Source of the DNA: Poa pratensis
Lineage: Eukaryota > Streptophyta > Magnoliopsida > Poales > Poaceae
Direction: 5' to 3'
DNA length: 64,000 nt
NCBI GenBank assembly: GCA_947311845.1
Contig: CAMZMU010000089.1
Span: 19,783,338-19,847,337, forward strand
The notes beneath the pieces are model-generated. The model saw only the letters and a list, made by a program, of their open reading frames with translations. It searched no databases and was not told the DNA's origin. Of this stretch, positions 36,201 through 48,943 are shown in pieces. Numbering within the stretch: position 1 is the first letter of the stretch; the number at the start of each line of letters is the position of its first letter. A program made the translations under genes and the position numbers.

Positions 36201-38204
36201 TGGATGTTGAAAATAAGCATGTAGCATTCACAAATGTACAATAAAAACCGTGTTGGTCATGCATCCTATTTTTTAAATTGGCATTACACAAGATAAATAG
36301 ATCATTCATTGTTGGCGAGTTTTATCAATAGAAAACAATAAATCTACCAAAAGCTATAACATAAAATTTTCGTATCATGACTGCATGACCTTTTGCAGAA
36401 GCAACACAGGCGAATCAATATAAAACACAACGATAGGGGCATCGGAGTAAGAGGACCAGTTCTCTCAGTGACAGTTTATTACAACATGATAGCTCATAAT
36501 TACGACAGATGGTTTAGGCTGCAGACTGGAATAGAGTTGGTAACAACTTAACATAATAAATGTTATACATTTTACCAAACAAAGTGGTCAAAAGAAAACA
36601 ACAAGACGAATGTCACATGGGTATTGGTAATGCTAGTAAAAGCAGGACAATTCCTGTGCCATGCAGATAATGCACATGCAACTGCAAGCAAACGGGCTCC
36701 AGAGACCAAATGTAGTCACGCAAACAATACCAAGAAAATATCCCCGGCTTCTGAGGATGTACATGAAGTCACATAAACAATATTTAGTAAATATTCCCTA
36801 AACAGGCCTCGGAACTCAGGGAACCTATTTTTTTAGAATATAACTATATAAGCATCTACAAATAGAGCACAGGTGAAATATTCAAGATGGTGTATTCTTG
36901 TGCATGCATAATGCCCTTGGAAGCAAGAACATTGCACACTCTACAACAATCAGCTTTTATTCACATAAATTAAGTATTCCCCACATGTGCATACTCTACA
37001 TTATTCATCTATGTAATACTGTTATTACCAAGATTGAAAGCATTAGTGTGGATAGAGAAAGTATCTAAAGACTATATGCAAGATAGCCTTGATTCCTGTA
37101 ATCAAGTTCAGGGATCAAAAACTCTATTTCTCAAGTCCACGAACCTGGCATTCGTGTAATTTGAATAATGCATTTCAATAAAAAAGAGTGGTGTACTAGC
37201 TGTTGTATGCCAATTAGGTAAGACAGGCTATACCTCTATCTCCATAAGAACCAAACAGAATCAAAGGTTACTTGTTGGTCACTGAATAGCCAATTCAATA
37301 TCAATATAGGGTGTTCTGTCATTACAGCAAAGCAACATGTAAACCTAAGAGTATGTCATAAGAACTCATACCTGAGGATCCACTATCCATCCATGGTATA
37401 GCGGGATATCCAGAAGGTCAAAAATGGCGCGCTCGGGGTGAACTCAAAGTCATCGACCCTGCAGGGTCCACATATATGCACATCAAAACAACAAACTATA
37501 AGCCATATGTACACAGACGCAATCTGGAAAACCTGTAACGCACTTTCTGAACATGACATTGACGTCGATCCCAGTGGTGAGGCGCGGCAGAAGGTCTATG
37601 GCGTCCGAGATGTTGTGCTCCCAGTTGCGGACGTACTCCTCGTCCCTGCCCTGCGGGTTGACGCATCCCAACCACGTTTTCAGAAACCAACACAAGAAAC
37701 AAAGAACCGCAGCCTTATTGGCAGGCAGGGGTGAGCTGATCGAACCTGCGCGCTGCTGTTGGAGTCGATGAGGCGCTCGGCGACGAGGGAGAGCAGCTTC
37801 TGCTGCGACACCTCGCCCGCGTCCGGGTTCAGGTTGATCACATTCTTCAGCAGCAGCACGTTACCTGCAGGAACAGACGCGCGCCAGCCAAAAACCCAGG
37901 TGAAATCGCGAGCAACCCACCCGCGCCACGCGCGGAGTCCATTTGCCCAGGAAATGGCCGGTCAACCCGAACGAGGGGTGAGAGAGCGAGAGAGAGGAGG
38001 GAGGTGAGACTCACAGATGGCGAGGAGCGGGCAGGGGCCGTTGTCGTTCTGGTAGACGATGGGGGTGCGGCGGCCGAGGAATTCGACGGCCCTGGTCTTG
38101 TGCATGACCTCGGGGGGCTCGAGCGGCGGCGCGGGCGGCAGCTCGGGATCCAGCGCGCCGAGCGGCGGTGCCGGCGGAGGGAGCGGGGGCGGGTCCGCGG
38201 ACAT
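33281..38204 (-). pseudogene. MINDY-family (DUF544) deubiquitinase gene with frameshifts
   Basis: Minus-strand exons: 38204-38015, 37864-37746, 37650-37544, 37458-37372, 36095-35062, 34967-34913, 34832-34751, 34662-34583, 34508-34404, 34324-34275 and 33477-33281; the last exon was not found. MINDY enzymes trim Lys48-linked ubiquitin chains. The catalytic Cys block (QNDNGPCPLLAIC, first junction), DLLPRLTTGIDVNV, IPLYHGWIVDPQ, the His block (FFRNNHFNTMFK) and the YLLATDQG segment are all recognisable. A long acidic/Ser-rich insert fills exon 5, and a poly-Gln stretch follows DPDLDFAIALQQQEFD. The frame breaks at least three times: one base missing in exon 4 near 37435 (between FTP and IFDLL), one extra base in exon 5 near 35519, one missing in exon 8 near 34622. 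A fourth break in the CAG tract is possible. Either a recent pseudogene or local consensus errors. Confidence 0.75.
33340..33420 (-). repeat. CAG/CAA repeat coding poly-glutamine
   Basis: An interrupted (CAG/CAA)n tract on the minus strand encodes about 11 consecutive Gln plus further Gln blocks broken by Pro, Ser and Arg. It lies in the last recognised exon of the MINDY-like gene. All three frames stay open over part of it, so the true downstream frame is uncertain. Confidence 0.8.
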
Positions 38205-38715
38205 GGATCTCCCCCGCGATCGCCGGGGCGGCTACGTCGCCGGAACACCGAACCCTAGGATCGCGGCGGTCGTCGCCGGCGGCAGAGGACGGCGAGCGGA
38301 TTAGAGGGGGAGGAGTGGCGAAATCGGGAGAGGAATAGAATACCGGAGAGACAGAGTGTGGGTGGGGGTGGGAAGGGCAGGCGGGGCGGGGGAGAGGCCA
38401 GGGGGGTATTAGTAAAAAAAGTATAAACGACCGGAATCTCTAGGGAAGGGAAGACCACGTCGGTTAGTAGTTTACTCGATTTGGTCCCCGTGGTTTCTCT
38501 TAATAGTGGGTTTATCAAGACGGTTACAAGTTGTAACTAACTAACTAACTAACCACCGACTCTTGTTGCCATTCTTTTTCCCGTGGATTACAGCTAGGGT
38601 GATCTTCGATGTAATCGAAGCCATATCCTAGGAGCAACTTTTTTAATTAATCGAAACACCAACACTATAATACAAAAACGAGCATGAGCCTAAATAGTTC
38701 ATTAGCCATCTGATA
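38205..38715. other. 5' flank of the MINDY-like gene
   Basis: GC-rich upstream sequence, probably promoter and 5' UTR, followed by unassigned AT-rich DNA with a short (AACT)n run at about 38534-38554. Confidence 0.4.
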
Positions 38716-39008
38716 CTCCCTGTGTACAGATTTCCTTGATGCAGATTTGTCTCAGTATGGATGTATTTAGAAGTATTTTAGCGTGTAGATACATCCATAT
38801 TTTAACAAATCTCTACGTCAACTAATTCGAGACGGAAGCAGTGGCGGAGCCAACACTATTGGAGTTGGGTCCAACTGAACCCAACAAACTTTTGTAAATT
38901 CTCTAGTAAATCATGGTTGTGAAAGAAAATATATTACTGAACCCATGTAATATATGAAGTTGAAGCCATCAAATATATTGGGTAGCTTCGCCCATGGACG
39001 TAAGGGAG
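38716..39008. mobile_element. Stowaway MITE interrupted by a hAT MITE
   Basis: The left end CTCCCTGTGTACAGATTT lies next to TA (38714-38715). The right end GACGGAAG is cut at 38838 and resumes at 39005 as GGAG. Removing the inserted hAT element restores GACGGAAGGGAG, the expected Stowaway end; the right TA is now CA. Confidence 0.7.
38839..38996. mobile_element. hAT-like MITE, 158 bp, nested
   Basis: The ends CAGTGGCGGAGCCA and (reverse complement of the right end) CATGGGCGAAGCTA form an imperfect inverted repeat. The flanks GACGGAAG (38831-38838) and GACGTAAG (38997-39004) are an 8-bp target duplication with one mismatch, as expected for hAT. It sits in the right terminal repeat of the Stowaway element. 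Confidence 0.7.
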
Positions 39009-41517
39009 CAGGGTGCAAGCATGTTTAGGAAAAGAAAAGGAAGCTTAGCATGGAAGTAAAACGGCACATATTTGCTTGGAAGAGGGGTCGCACGACTCTC
39101 CGCACGATGCCTACACATTCACAAGACAACATCATCTCGTTTTACAGAAGATTATCACGGAGAACCCTGCCTAAACCCCTTCCCGCATTAGGCCCTTAGC
39201 GGAGCAGAGAACAGCTAAACATCGTCCACGCGAGGGGAGAAGGAACTCACTATAGTGCAGAGGTTCTTCGTCACCGGTGTGGATCACCAACCATCGTCGT
39301 CTCGGTCAAGCTCCAGCTCGGTACTCGCCTCCGTCCTTGGTGGCGAACAAGGCAAACTGACAACAGAAGTGGTGAGATTGCAGGCGTACCGGGTAGAAAA
39401 TAAGCAAAAAGAAATAAATCATGTCCCCTTTTGTAAATTTACATCGCCCGTCCGACGGAAGAACCTATTTGGCAATTTTTGTTTTGAAGAGGGCTTCGTT
39501 GAAAATAAATTTCTAGCGTGGCGTGTACACGTGTCGGCTCCGCGTTTGATTTGTATGAATTTGCAGACACATGCAAAGTGTTTGTACCATCGCTCGCACC
39601 ACAACTTCCAAGTTCTTTTATGAATCTGCACATGACGAACAAGTTCTTGTACTAATGCTACAATCACCCACCTCAGAAGTTTATTTACCACGGCACCTGG
39701 TAGCAAAGAAAAAAGTGACTTAGCACGGAAGTAATGGCACGCGCTTGCTTGCTTGGAGGAGTCGCACGACTCTTCGCACGTTGGCTTGGCTAGCGCGTGC
39801 GTGCGTGCTTTGCTTGCACTTTCCTTTTGGATGAACCGACGTTTGTTTCTCCGACGTCCCTCCACCGTCGGATGGCCGTGAGGCGTGAGATCCGGCCGTC
39901 CGAGTGGCGTGCGTGCCACGCCAGGAGAAAACTTGATATTCCGTTTCGGGGACCCTTCTTCTCGTCCAGTTTGCTTCGTCCGTCGCAACAGCTTTGCCAC
40001 ATTTGCTTGGAGGATTTTTATGGTCGGTTCCGCCACACCTGACCCAACCAACCAGCACGTGATCATCCTACGGTTTCGCTTGCTGGAGGGCACTTGGAAT
40101 GGATCAATCAATACTGGAGGTACCCGTGGTCATCAACGCATCAACGGCCTACCGCATATGATCTGGTCCATGGAGCATGATTCATAGGATGATAGGTGGG
40201 TGTAATGCCATCTCTAAGATTCCTACACAGCCTTTTTGGAATACTCGAAAATTTACACTTCGCGCTCGCAGTATGTCTTCAGACGGACGTGGCTCACATA
40301 CTCGGTTTCTGACAGCCTCGAGCACGTGTAGTTCCCACCCTTCCGACAACAAAACAATAAGGATGTGGAGAAGAAGATGAACAGGGCACTCGCCACCGTC
40401 GTCGGTCGAACCGCCTGCCCCGCCCTCCTCAAATCACCTCCTCCGCCGGTTCGCCGCCGCCCCATCCCTCCCTCTAAACCTCCACCCAGCGGAACTCATC
40501 GTCGGCAATCACCCCACCCCCACCCCACCGATAAGATCTAGCCTCGACTGCGACCTTCTCCGTCGCGATTCCGCAGCGGTGTCGCCGGCGCCATCTCGGC
40601 CTGCCGAGAAGGATGGGATACATGCAATACGGTCATACGGAGGAAGAAGAAAGATGGGCGCGTGGAGAGAGAAAGGATGAGGGAAGAAGGCCACATGGGT
40701 GGAACCCAACCACGCGCTGCACGAACCGCGCGAGCAGTCGCGCGCTCAGTCAAGGAGATTTCCCCCTTTCAGACCAAGAGCGAGCTCCTCAATTAAACTT
40801 CGTCGCTATTTTTCTACAATGTAATACTTATACTCCCGACGTTCAGAAATAACTGATTCTGAAATGAGTATATCTCGATTTCTAGACGAAGGGAATACCT
40901 GTTAAATCAAATAGTATAATGTTATCCAAGAGCTACAAGCCGGTTTCAAAAAAAAAGAGCTACAAGCGGAGCCTGAGATGAGCTCAGAGCCTCAGACCGG
41001 TGAGCAGCGGCGTCAATTGATGGCTCCTGCAACTCGAAAAGGTGACGTCGTTTGTGGAGCACGGGGAGAGAAAGAGTCAAACTTGCCGTTTCCACTGGAC
41101 TTCTCTAATCTAATCTACAACTGCACTCTCATTCAGGCCCTATCGATGTGTGCTCTTCCATCTTTGTTTTCTCTCCCCTTCTTTGGCTCTACTATCTATT
41201 TTGCCTTTTTTTTTTCTAACACAAGAGGGCCCCCAAGGACCCAAAAGCTTATATTACCATTTGAACAAGTTTACAACACAGCTCAAACGAAAGATACATT
41301 GAAGACAAGCTTCCAAAAATCCACATTGTCTAAACAGAATAAATGCAATTGGAGCCTCTCAGGGGATCCGGCGAGAACTCGGGCTCGAAATAACTGCAAT
41401 CACGTTCTTCAGGGGCCTTCTACGAGGTTATCAACCGTAGAGCTAACAACTCAACCAACAATCATGGTGGCGAACTCTACCGAGGTAGAGGGTTGAGCTT
41501 AAGATAAAAATGAACCA
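39009..41517. other. intergenic, repeat-derived
   Basis: No gene is supported. A diverged direct repeat containing GTCGCACGACTCT(C/T)CGCACG lies at about 39045-39115 and 39715-39785. The 40.38-40.72 kb part is GC-rich with overlapping open frames only. At 41.2-41.5 kb the text looks like an old retroelement 3' part, but I could not define it. Confidence 0.4.
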
Positions 41518-41735
41518 TCATCTGCCTCCATGTGCCTCAGCCTTCTCAGCCATTGCACTAACAATAGAGAAGAGCACCATATGTGAGATGAGTTTTAGAA
41601 GTTTCTGGTGGTCCATGAAGTACTTATAAGCAGCAGCGGTGCCTCTCGATTTGGCAACAAGATCCAGGCGGATTGCTCGACCACTGACCGTATGATCCAT
41701 GCCTCTTTTGGTCATAGCTTCAGTATGCTGCAGAA
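41518..41735 (-). pseudogene. PPR-protein relic
   Basis: The translation after a good acceptor (CTGCAG) contains MTKRGMDHTVSGRAIRLDL and VAKSRGTAAAYKYF, the signature of P-class pentatricopeptide proteins (RLDLxAKxRGxxAAEKYF). After about 50 residues similarity fades and the frame stops. No flanking repeats could be joined, so it is a fragment. Confidence 0.6.
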
Positions 41736-44090
41736 ATAAACAAACAAAAGGGGCAATCCTGTCACATGTCAGCCTTTTAACAAAGCACATGATTATGAAT
41801 TGAACAACGTACAGGACTGATTGATGGAATTATGGTCTCTGAAATATAACATAACATGAAAGGTTCTCTAACAAGCCACATAAGAAAGAAAATAACATTG
41901 CAGCTTGTCTACGAGTCTCATACAAACTAAGATTCGAAACGATTTCTATGACACCTATGCCGCCATCAAGGTAAGGAAACAACCTTATCCCAATACACTG
42001 AAGAGACTGAGAACATTTCAAATCTAAATGACAAATATTCTAACCAAGATTAAATTATAAAGATTGTAGCTGGTAAAAGGACATTGACTTCTGAAGGTGA
42101 CACTTTCAAAGTGGCTCCTTAGAAGTAGGAAGCATGTGGTGTATAACCATTAGGTTTAAATTGGTCCATAAGAAATACCACCAAGTTGTAATAGGCGTGG
42201 CATTATGTTAATATTTGTAGACACTGAACCCACATGAAAGCACAACAGATAATAAACTGCAAAAACTGAAGCTCCAGCTAAAATCACTCAATGTAGAAGT
42301 ACACACGTAAGCTGAAAACCACTCATGAACTATACTACAAATTTTCGACATATATATATACTATGCAGTATGCAAGTCATACAATTTCCTGCTGCTATAT
42401 CTGTATGTACCTACTCTGCAGTCTGCACATAGTACAATTTTCAAGAAATGTCATTGATTTTTCTCTTATATGTTTCCTTGTCTTCGAAAACTTACATGCA
42501 CTATTTTGAAAATATTTATGAAATACTACAACTAACCAGAACTATTTTACATGAGATTGTATAAACAAAAATGATTCTAGATGATATGATATAATATCCA
42601 ACTGATCAAATAAATAAAGAGAGTATGTGGATGGAAATGCATACACAGCCTAGAGGAGAGAGAGAGAGAGATCCGTAGCTTTGCGCTCAGCATCTCGCCA
42701 TCACCTACAGTCCGACTAACATTGAGTTACTCAAACATCATAGCCCTTTCTTTTACTCTAACAATGGAGCACAGTGCTAAGCTAAGCCAGAATCATAATT
42801 TGTGCATAATAAAAAAATACTTCCATTTTTTAATAATGTATGTGCCAAAATATCCATATTCAGTGATGGCATCCCTATGCCACGATGCTTTCCCAAAAAT
42901 CAAGTGGTGGGGTCGTTTAAATATATTATGCTTTTTTATCATAAGATTCGATCCTGCAGCAATGAACCAACGCTCCGCCGTCCACCACGACGCCACCTGT
43001 GCACCGCTGCCTGCAACGAACCCCCTGACTTGCTGCCTGTTGCTGCACCTGTGACTGAATCCTGTGAGCACTCGGAATCACACAAGCCACAGATCAGGTT
43101 TTCAACATGAGGGATTTAATTGAGTAGCATGTATGTTCTGTTTGTAGCTGATACACAATACACAACTTGAAGGTCGGTCCCGTGAAGGCTTTTTAAGCCA
43201 GTTTCTGATGGACAAGAATGAAGCATCATTCTCTTCGGTTAGAACAGTTGGAGGCAAGTTTCGGAAATTATACTTTACATTCAAGCTATACACATCTTGC
43301 TGATTGCTGCTTCCAATTTTATTCTAAACATCATATGTGTTACTTCCAGTGGCACTGTGGCAGGGCATGATGAGTGACACATAAAATGCTGAATCTGGTC
43401 AAATGTTGATGACTTTGGATCATCGTTTACTCCGAAAGGAGCTGAATATGGTTGCCTCACTCCAGTACATCAGGAAGTGAATTCAATGCAGAATCCTTTT
43501 GCACTCTGGCACGACCAATAGCTAATTGAGTTATTTTTGTTGCAATGAAGCTGTTTAGTTGCATGATGTCTTTTTTCCTGGAAATTTAGAACTCAGTTTA
43601 AACCGATCTCCATTCTCAAATTTATACTCCTACTATGATCTAATGACCAGGAGTTGATGCAAGTGAAGCAGAGTCGGAGTGAGAAAAAGAGCAGGAAGGC
43701 TATGCTGAAGCTTGCAATGAAGTCCATTACTGGTGTTTGTGCCGTGTAATTGTCAAAAAGAGGAAGCACGTGAGCTTCTTGAGTGCTCTTATCTTTCTTT
43801 CCACAGTTATCTGTTATTTTCGTGCTGCTAGCTTCTGTTCCATTTTCAACATGAGGAATATAATTGTCTATCCGAGATCCTTCTTTCAATTTGTTTTCTA
43901 GGTTTTCAACATGAGGAATATAATTGAGTAGTATGTATGCATGTACGCAGGATGCAGCAAAGCTCCAGTTTATTTTCTCCGTTCTTTATTTTGCAATTCA
44001 CCTCCAATTTGAAATTAATTCTGTGTACTTGCGCTCTGCACTTGCAGCCTGGGGACTGACATCCGCGTCCTTGGACGGTTAATCTGCAGT
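41736..44090. other. intergenic, repeat-derived
   Basis: No gene is supported. A (GA)n run lies at about 42655-42670. The phrase TTTTCAACATGAGGRATWTAATTG occurs at about 43097, 43840 and 43900, showing local duplication. Open frames here lack domains. Confidence 0.4.
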
Positions 44091-44099
44091 GAGGGCTCT

Positions 44100-44690
44100 G
44101 ACATGGAGGATGCCGGCAGCACCATGTTTGTGAGAACCACGGGCTTCGTGCTGACTCTGTTTCCGCAAATGGATCTTCATTTTGCAAGCAGGGAGATATA
44201 CCCTTGTGCATATTCTTATAAAATTATGTTTGATGGGCTACTTGTGTCACCCTTGTTAAAGAAGCTTTGGAAATGGAAGAATTTGTCCAAACAGAATGTG
44301 TTTCTCTGGTTATTATTGGTGCATAGGCTTAACACTAGAGATATGATGGAGATAATAAAATGGCATTTCGACTTCGGAGTTAACTGTGAATGTGTTCTAG
44401 GAGTATCAGAGAAACAAGAGAACATTTGTTCTTTAAGTTTTCTTTTGCTAGAAGATGTTGGGCACATGTTGGCATCACTTGGCCTTACAACGTTGATATT
44501 TATGAAATTTTCTCTGCTGCCAAGGCTGCCTTCTTGGGCCATGTTTTCTGGAAGTAGTCACTTGTTTTCTCTAGAACATTTGGAAGCACAAGAATGATTG
44601 GATTTTTAGCACAAGGCTCCTTGCATGTCTTGCTGATATATCATCTTTAGAAGAGATCTAGAGTTAATTGGGCATCGCGTCTCTCCCTCA
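44100..44690 (+). pseudogene. LINE ORF2 relic (RT zinc-binding domain)
   Basis: The reverse-transcriptase zinc-binding region (zf-RVT) is visible in shifted frames: NVFLWLLLVHRLNTRD (near 44300), a CV.GVSEKQE segment, then IWKHKNDWIFSTRLLACLAD (from about 44577). Frame changes and stops break it, so it is inactive. The plus orientation agrees with the second relic just downstream. Confidence 0.6.
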
Positions 44691-44839
44691 AAATAGCAAC
44701 AACATAATTTTTGTTCAAATAGCTTACAGTTCTTTGGTTTTCTACTTCTCTTCTTTATATTTTTTTCATTAGTCGACACGTGCATTGCACGTGCACAATT
44801 ACTAGTGCTTTTGGGAGTAGAGATCTCTATCTAATTCAA

Positions 44840-46085
44840 ACACCACTATGCACCAATAAAATCCCTGTTGATACATGTACTTTCATAGTTTCATCAAAGA
44901 TTATTGCTGGCAATCAAAAAGCTCAGGTTCAACAACTGAAAAAAGTTATTTTCACATCTATGCTATTTGTAATCAGCAAACCAGTACTGTTAGCCAGGTG
45001 TGGGTGAATAATCAGTTGAGGTTAACGTTTAGAAGAAAATTTTCTCCAGTCCTAATGCAGAAATGGCATGAACTTGAGGAGATTGCCACTTGCATTTCTC
45101 TCACTAGGGAAGCAGATGCTTTAGTTTGGCAATATGAAAACAAGGGAGTTTACTCTACCTCCTCCCTTTATGCCATTATAAATTTTGGAGGGATCCAACC
45201 AGTGTTTGCCCCCAGCATTTGGGGGATTGGTGTGCCCCCCAGAGTTCATATCTTCTTGTGGCTCCTGGCTAACAACAAACTAATGACTAGAGACAACCTT
45301 ACAAAAGGCAGATGAACAAACCAGAAGACTGTATTTTCTGCTCTGAAAAAGAATATATTCATCATTTGTTCTTTCAGTGCATTGTAGGTAAACAACTTTG
45401 GCAATTTGTCTCTGTTTTCTTCAAATTACCTGTGGGAGAAAACTACTTATCTGTTGCCAGGTTCTGGTTAGCTAATAAAAAATGCAATTATTAATTCTAT
45501 TTGTTCTGCTGTTCTTTGGTGCCTCTGGAAATTTAGAAGTGACCTAATCTTCATTGGTCAACTTTGGTTGAACATCCATCAGGTGTGGAGGTCAATCCTG
45601 AACTCGGTGAAAATGTGGAGGATTATATTCAAGGAGCAAATGCACACCGAAGTGGATCTTCCCAAGTGACAGAGCTCCTCGGCAGCCCGCTACAACTGGA
45701 CAATAGGTGAACCGTGAAGACTCCCTGAGGTTTCTCCCTCTGAAGCCTTTACCACCCCACCAAGATGATCCATCTACCTCACCACTGGCAAAGAGGACGG
45801 CTCCAGGGTACATGGGCTACTCCAACTTCGACTCTGGATCATGTGCCCTCCCCTCTCGTCGCTGAGGATCATTCCTGAAGCGAAAAAGATGAGCAGCAGA
45901 AAAGGAGGAAAACGGAGTCCTGGGAGAAGAAGAGCTCTGTTTTCTGTTGCTAGATGCTTAAACGCCCTGTCATAAAAATTTCTTTACAACTTCCCTGTCT
46001 TTTAGTTTTTTTTAGTTTTTTAGTTTTTCAATGGAACTGGGGATGTTGATCCCTGTTATTCTGAAAAACAACCGAAAAAAGGTTA
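44840..46085 (+). pseudogene. LINE ORF2 C-terminus and 3' UTR relic
   Basis: Frame 1 (to 45315) reads ADALVWQYENKGVYSTSSLY and PPRVHIFLWLLANNKLMTRD, a typical LINE zf-RVT start. Frame 2 (45312-45494) carries the zinc ligands in DCIFCSEKEYIHHLFFQC. A third frame (about 45496-45670) reads SAVLWCLWKFRSDLIF and ends at a stop. At least two frameshifts separate them. A 3' UTR-like part with T-rich repeats runs to about 46085. This is a dead LINE, 5'-truncated. Confidence 0.75.
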
Positions 46086-47333
46086 AGCAACTATAACCCC
46101 AATCTTAAGTCAGCAATATTGCTCCTAATCTACTCCAGATCTCCCAACACCGACAATACTTCTTCTCCAACCTGACAATATTTCCATGTACCAGAGACCT
46201 TGTTGCCTAGCGTTAGATCAAAGGTCAATCTAAATACCTATAACATGAAGTAATCAAGACCACCTGAATCTAGCTAATTAAGCACACACCAAGATGATTT
46301 CACAATCCTCATAGACTAAGACCAAAAGCTTTAGCCCAAATGTCTAATGATTCATCTGTGGTGGTTAATTCTAGATAAGTCTGATAAGAGCAATATTACA
46401 TAGATCAAAACTGAGAACTGCTTTATGGTTTGGAAAAAAGTGTAGATCTCAAGCTAAAATGCTAAATAAATTGTACTCAAGGATTCAAGGTACATCATAG
46501 TATCTGTAACTTGCATAATGAATATTCAGAGTTTTCTTTAAGAACCTAAAAAATAAACTGAATTTTTTACACTGTGCAGAACAAACAATAACCTCAAAGC
46601 CATATCTACAATTAAAACAACACTACTCAAAATTTGGAAACTAAACAAATTGAATTATGAATGAATAAAAGCAATATATTAATCCCTTATTACCACCAAG
46701 TCAGCAACAGGATAACTGGCACACTGAATTTTGCAGATGTGATGTACCATTCCAGGATTTATCCCCGTGGCTGTTTGCCAGATATAACAAATTTAGTAGA
46801 AAACAGTTAGGTCTATGGGTTAACTTTCAAGTAATGATCTATGGTAAGTCCAGTTATTCTCAAGAGGGACCCTAGTTCTGATATTTGAGATCCATCTGAT
46901 TTTTCTATAGTTTATCTTCATCTTCCCGAGGAACCAACGTTCTGCAACTTCACAATTCATCTAATGTACGTTTTTCTCCAAAACAGCAGCAGTAGTGCAG
47001 TACACAACGAAACAGTACATGCCTATTTATTCTATTCTAAAGATTTGATTACTCTGTCTCATTATATGAAGTACCTTTTCACTACTTCCACCGCCATCAG
47101 GCAATATTTAGTTCGAATAACCCCATCAAAACTAGGAAATAAAAATATAAACGATGACATGGCATGCATAAAATAGCGAAACATGTTGGAACATGGAGGG
47201 ACAAGAATAGGTGAATACCTTTAGACCTTTCACCAGTCAAACTTGCATTTTATCTTCACCAATTTTATCGAAGAATGCAAACAATTGTACTTTTAACACA
47301 TATGGAACTCCTTTCACCGGCAACCTAGTGTGT
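46086..47333. other. intergenic and 3' flank of the PPR gene
   Basis: AT-rich sequence with no supported gene or repeat boundary. Confidence 0.4.
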
Positions 47334-48943
47334 TCATAAGTGCCAACCATTAGCACGACAATAGTTGCGTGAGTTAGCAAGGGTACGTCCACGTTTGATT
47401 TTCTTCGACAAATTGTATGCAGTCTCCACCTTGTCCATCTCCAACAGCCTATTGTTCAGTTTGCTATAAACAACTCTCCCTAGACAGGAACCTTTCCTAA
47501 GTGATTCCTCTACCACAGAGACAGCAGCATCAACCTTACCCACATTGCAAAGCCCATCTACAATGAACTCATAAATTTCTTTATCAGAAGGATACCCACA
47601 CTCTTGCATCTCCTCCCAAATCTTCAACACTATCCCACTTTTCCCAAACCTGGCAAGCCTTTCAAGCAGAAGCTTGTATGCTTTCAAGGATATTGTACAA
47701 CCAACCTTCCTACTCTTTGTGTAGATCATCAAAGCAGCATGAGGGGGCCCAAATGTACAAAGTGGCTCGATGAATGACGTGATTACCCCAGTATTTGGCA
47801 TAAGTCCTTGAGCCAACATGTCATCAAACATTTGAAGTGCATCAGCCACCCTGCGTGCTCTCAGAAGGGCTCTAATCATACTGCAGTATGTGTCACTGTT
47901 TGGAGGACAGTTGTTGGCCACCATATCCTTGTAATAGCTGATGCATTTGTCCAAATCCCCCAGTGAGATAAAATTGGAAATAAGAGCATTGTAGGCCATC
48001 GTAGTTGGACCATATCCCTCTTGCACCATTTTATCAAACACCCTGAGTGCCTCCTCAGCCTGCCCTGCTCTCCCCAATGCCTGGATGAGATGGCAATGTG
48101 AAACCTCATCTGGCACTAGCCCATCCTCCAGCATCATTGCCCAGAAATGCTTCAGCTTATCAACCTTCCCAAATCTCGCCCAACCACCCATCACGTCATT
48201 GTACACGTGTTTATCAAGAACAAAAATATTTCCACGAGCAGCTTGTATGAGCGAGCTGGCAACACCAACATGTGACCTCCGGCAGAGGCAGCTAATGAGA
48301 ATGGAGAAGGCCTCCTTTCTGTGGCAAGTTTGCCCAATTCCTATTCCAAATTGGTGGCTCTTGAGCAGTTGGACGGCCTTGTTTACCTGCCTGGCGGCGA
48401 CTAGACTATCGATGATGATCTCCAGTGTGGTTAGATCCGGAATGGCGCCCCTTTTCCGCATTATCTCCAGGGCATTCTCGACGAAGGTGAAGAATTTTCG
48501 CCTGCCCAAAGCCCTGATTACAATGTTGCAGGTATGAACGGAAGGGGGGAGCTTGGCGTTGGAGATGGCCCAGTCAAACAAGTCGATAATGGCAGCACCA
48601 CTGAGATTGCCACAGTTGACAACATCGGAAAGAACCTCAGGGGACAGGGCAGCCGCGGCGTCAAGGCCCGTGGAGGAGAGGGCTCGGTGGAGGGCGGCGC
48701 GACCGGAGGGCTTTTGGAGGAACACGCCGCGGAGGCGGTCCGCCGGAGACAGGAGGAGGGTGGGAGTCAGAGGAGGAGGAGGAGCTGCTCCTGGCTCGGG
48801 ATTGGGGTTAACGGGGTGAAGGGAAGTGAGGGCTGGGCTGATTTGTTAGGGTTTGTGTCGGAGAGGAGGCGGATGGAGGAGACGATTATGTCTTCAGCGG
48901 AGGCGGAGTAGCTGAGGCTACGGAGGAGAAGGCGGCGGGCCAT
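47334..48943 (-). CDS. P-class pentatricopeptide repeat protein, frameshifted near the N-terminus
   Basis: PPR proteins bind organelle RNA. An uninterrupted 463-residue frame (48725-47334) contains about nine 35-residue PPR motifs, for example VYNDVMGGWARFGKVDKLKH, AYNALISNFISLGDLDKCIS and TYCSMIRALLRARRVADALQ. That frame begins only with GTG. The good start is ATG at 48943, giving MARRLLLRSLSYSASAED, an Arg/Ser-rich N-terminus typical of a mitochondrial targeting peptide. The two frames meet at a (CTC)5 tract near 48770, where one missing base creates a TGA; with that base the gene would be 536 residues. So it is either a recent pseudogene or a consensus error. It resembles the At5g43820 group, from memory. 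Confidence 0.78.
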
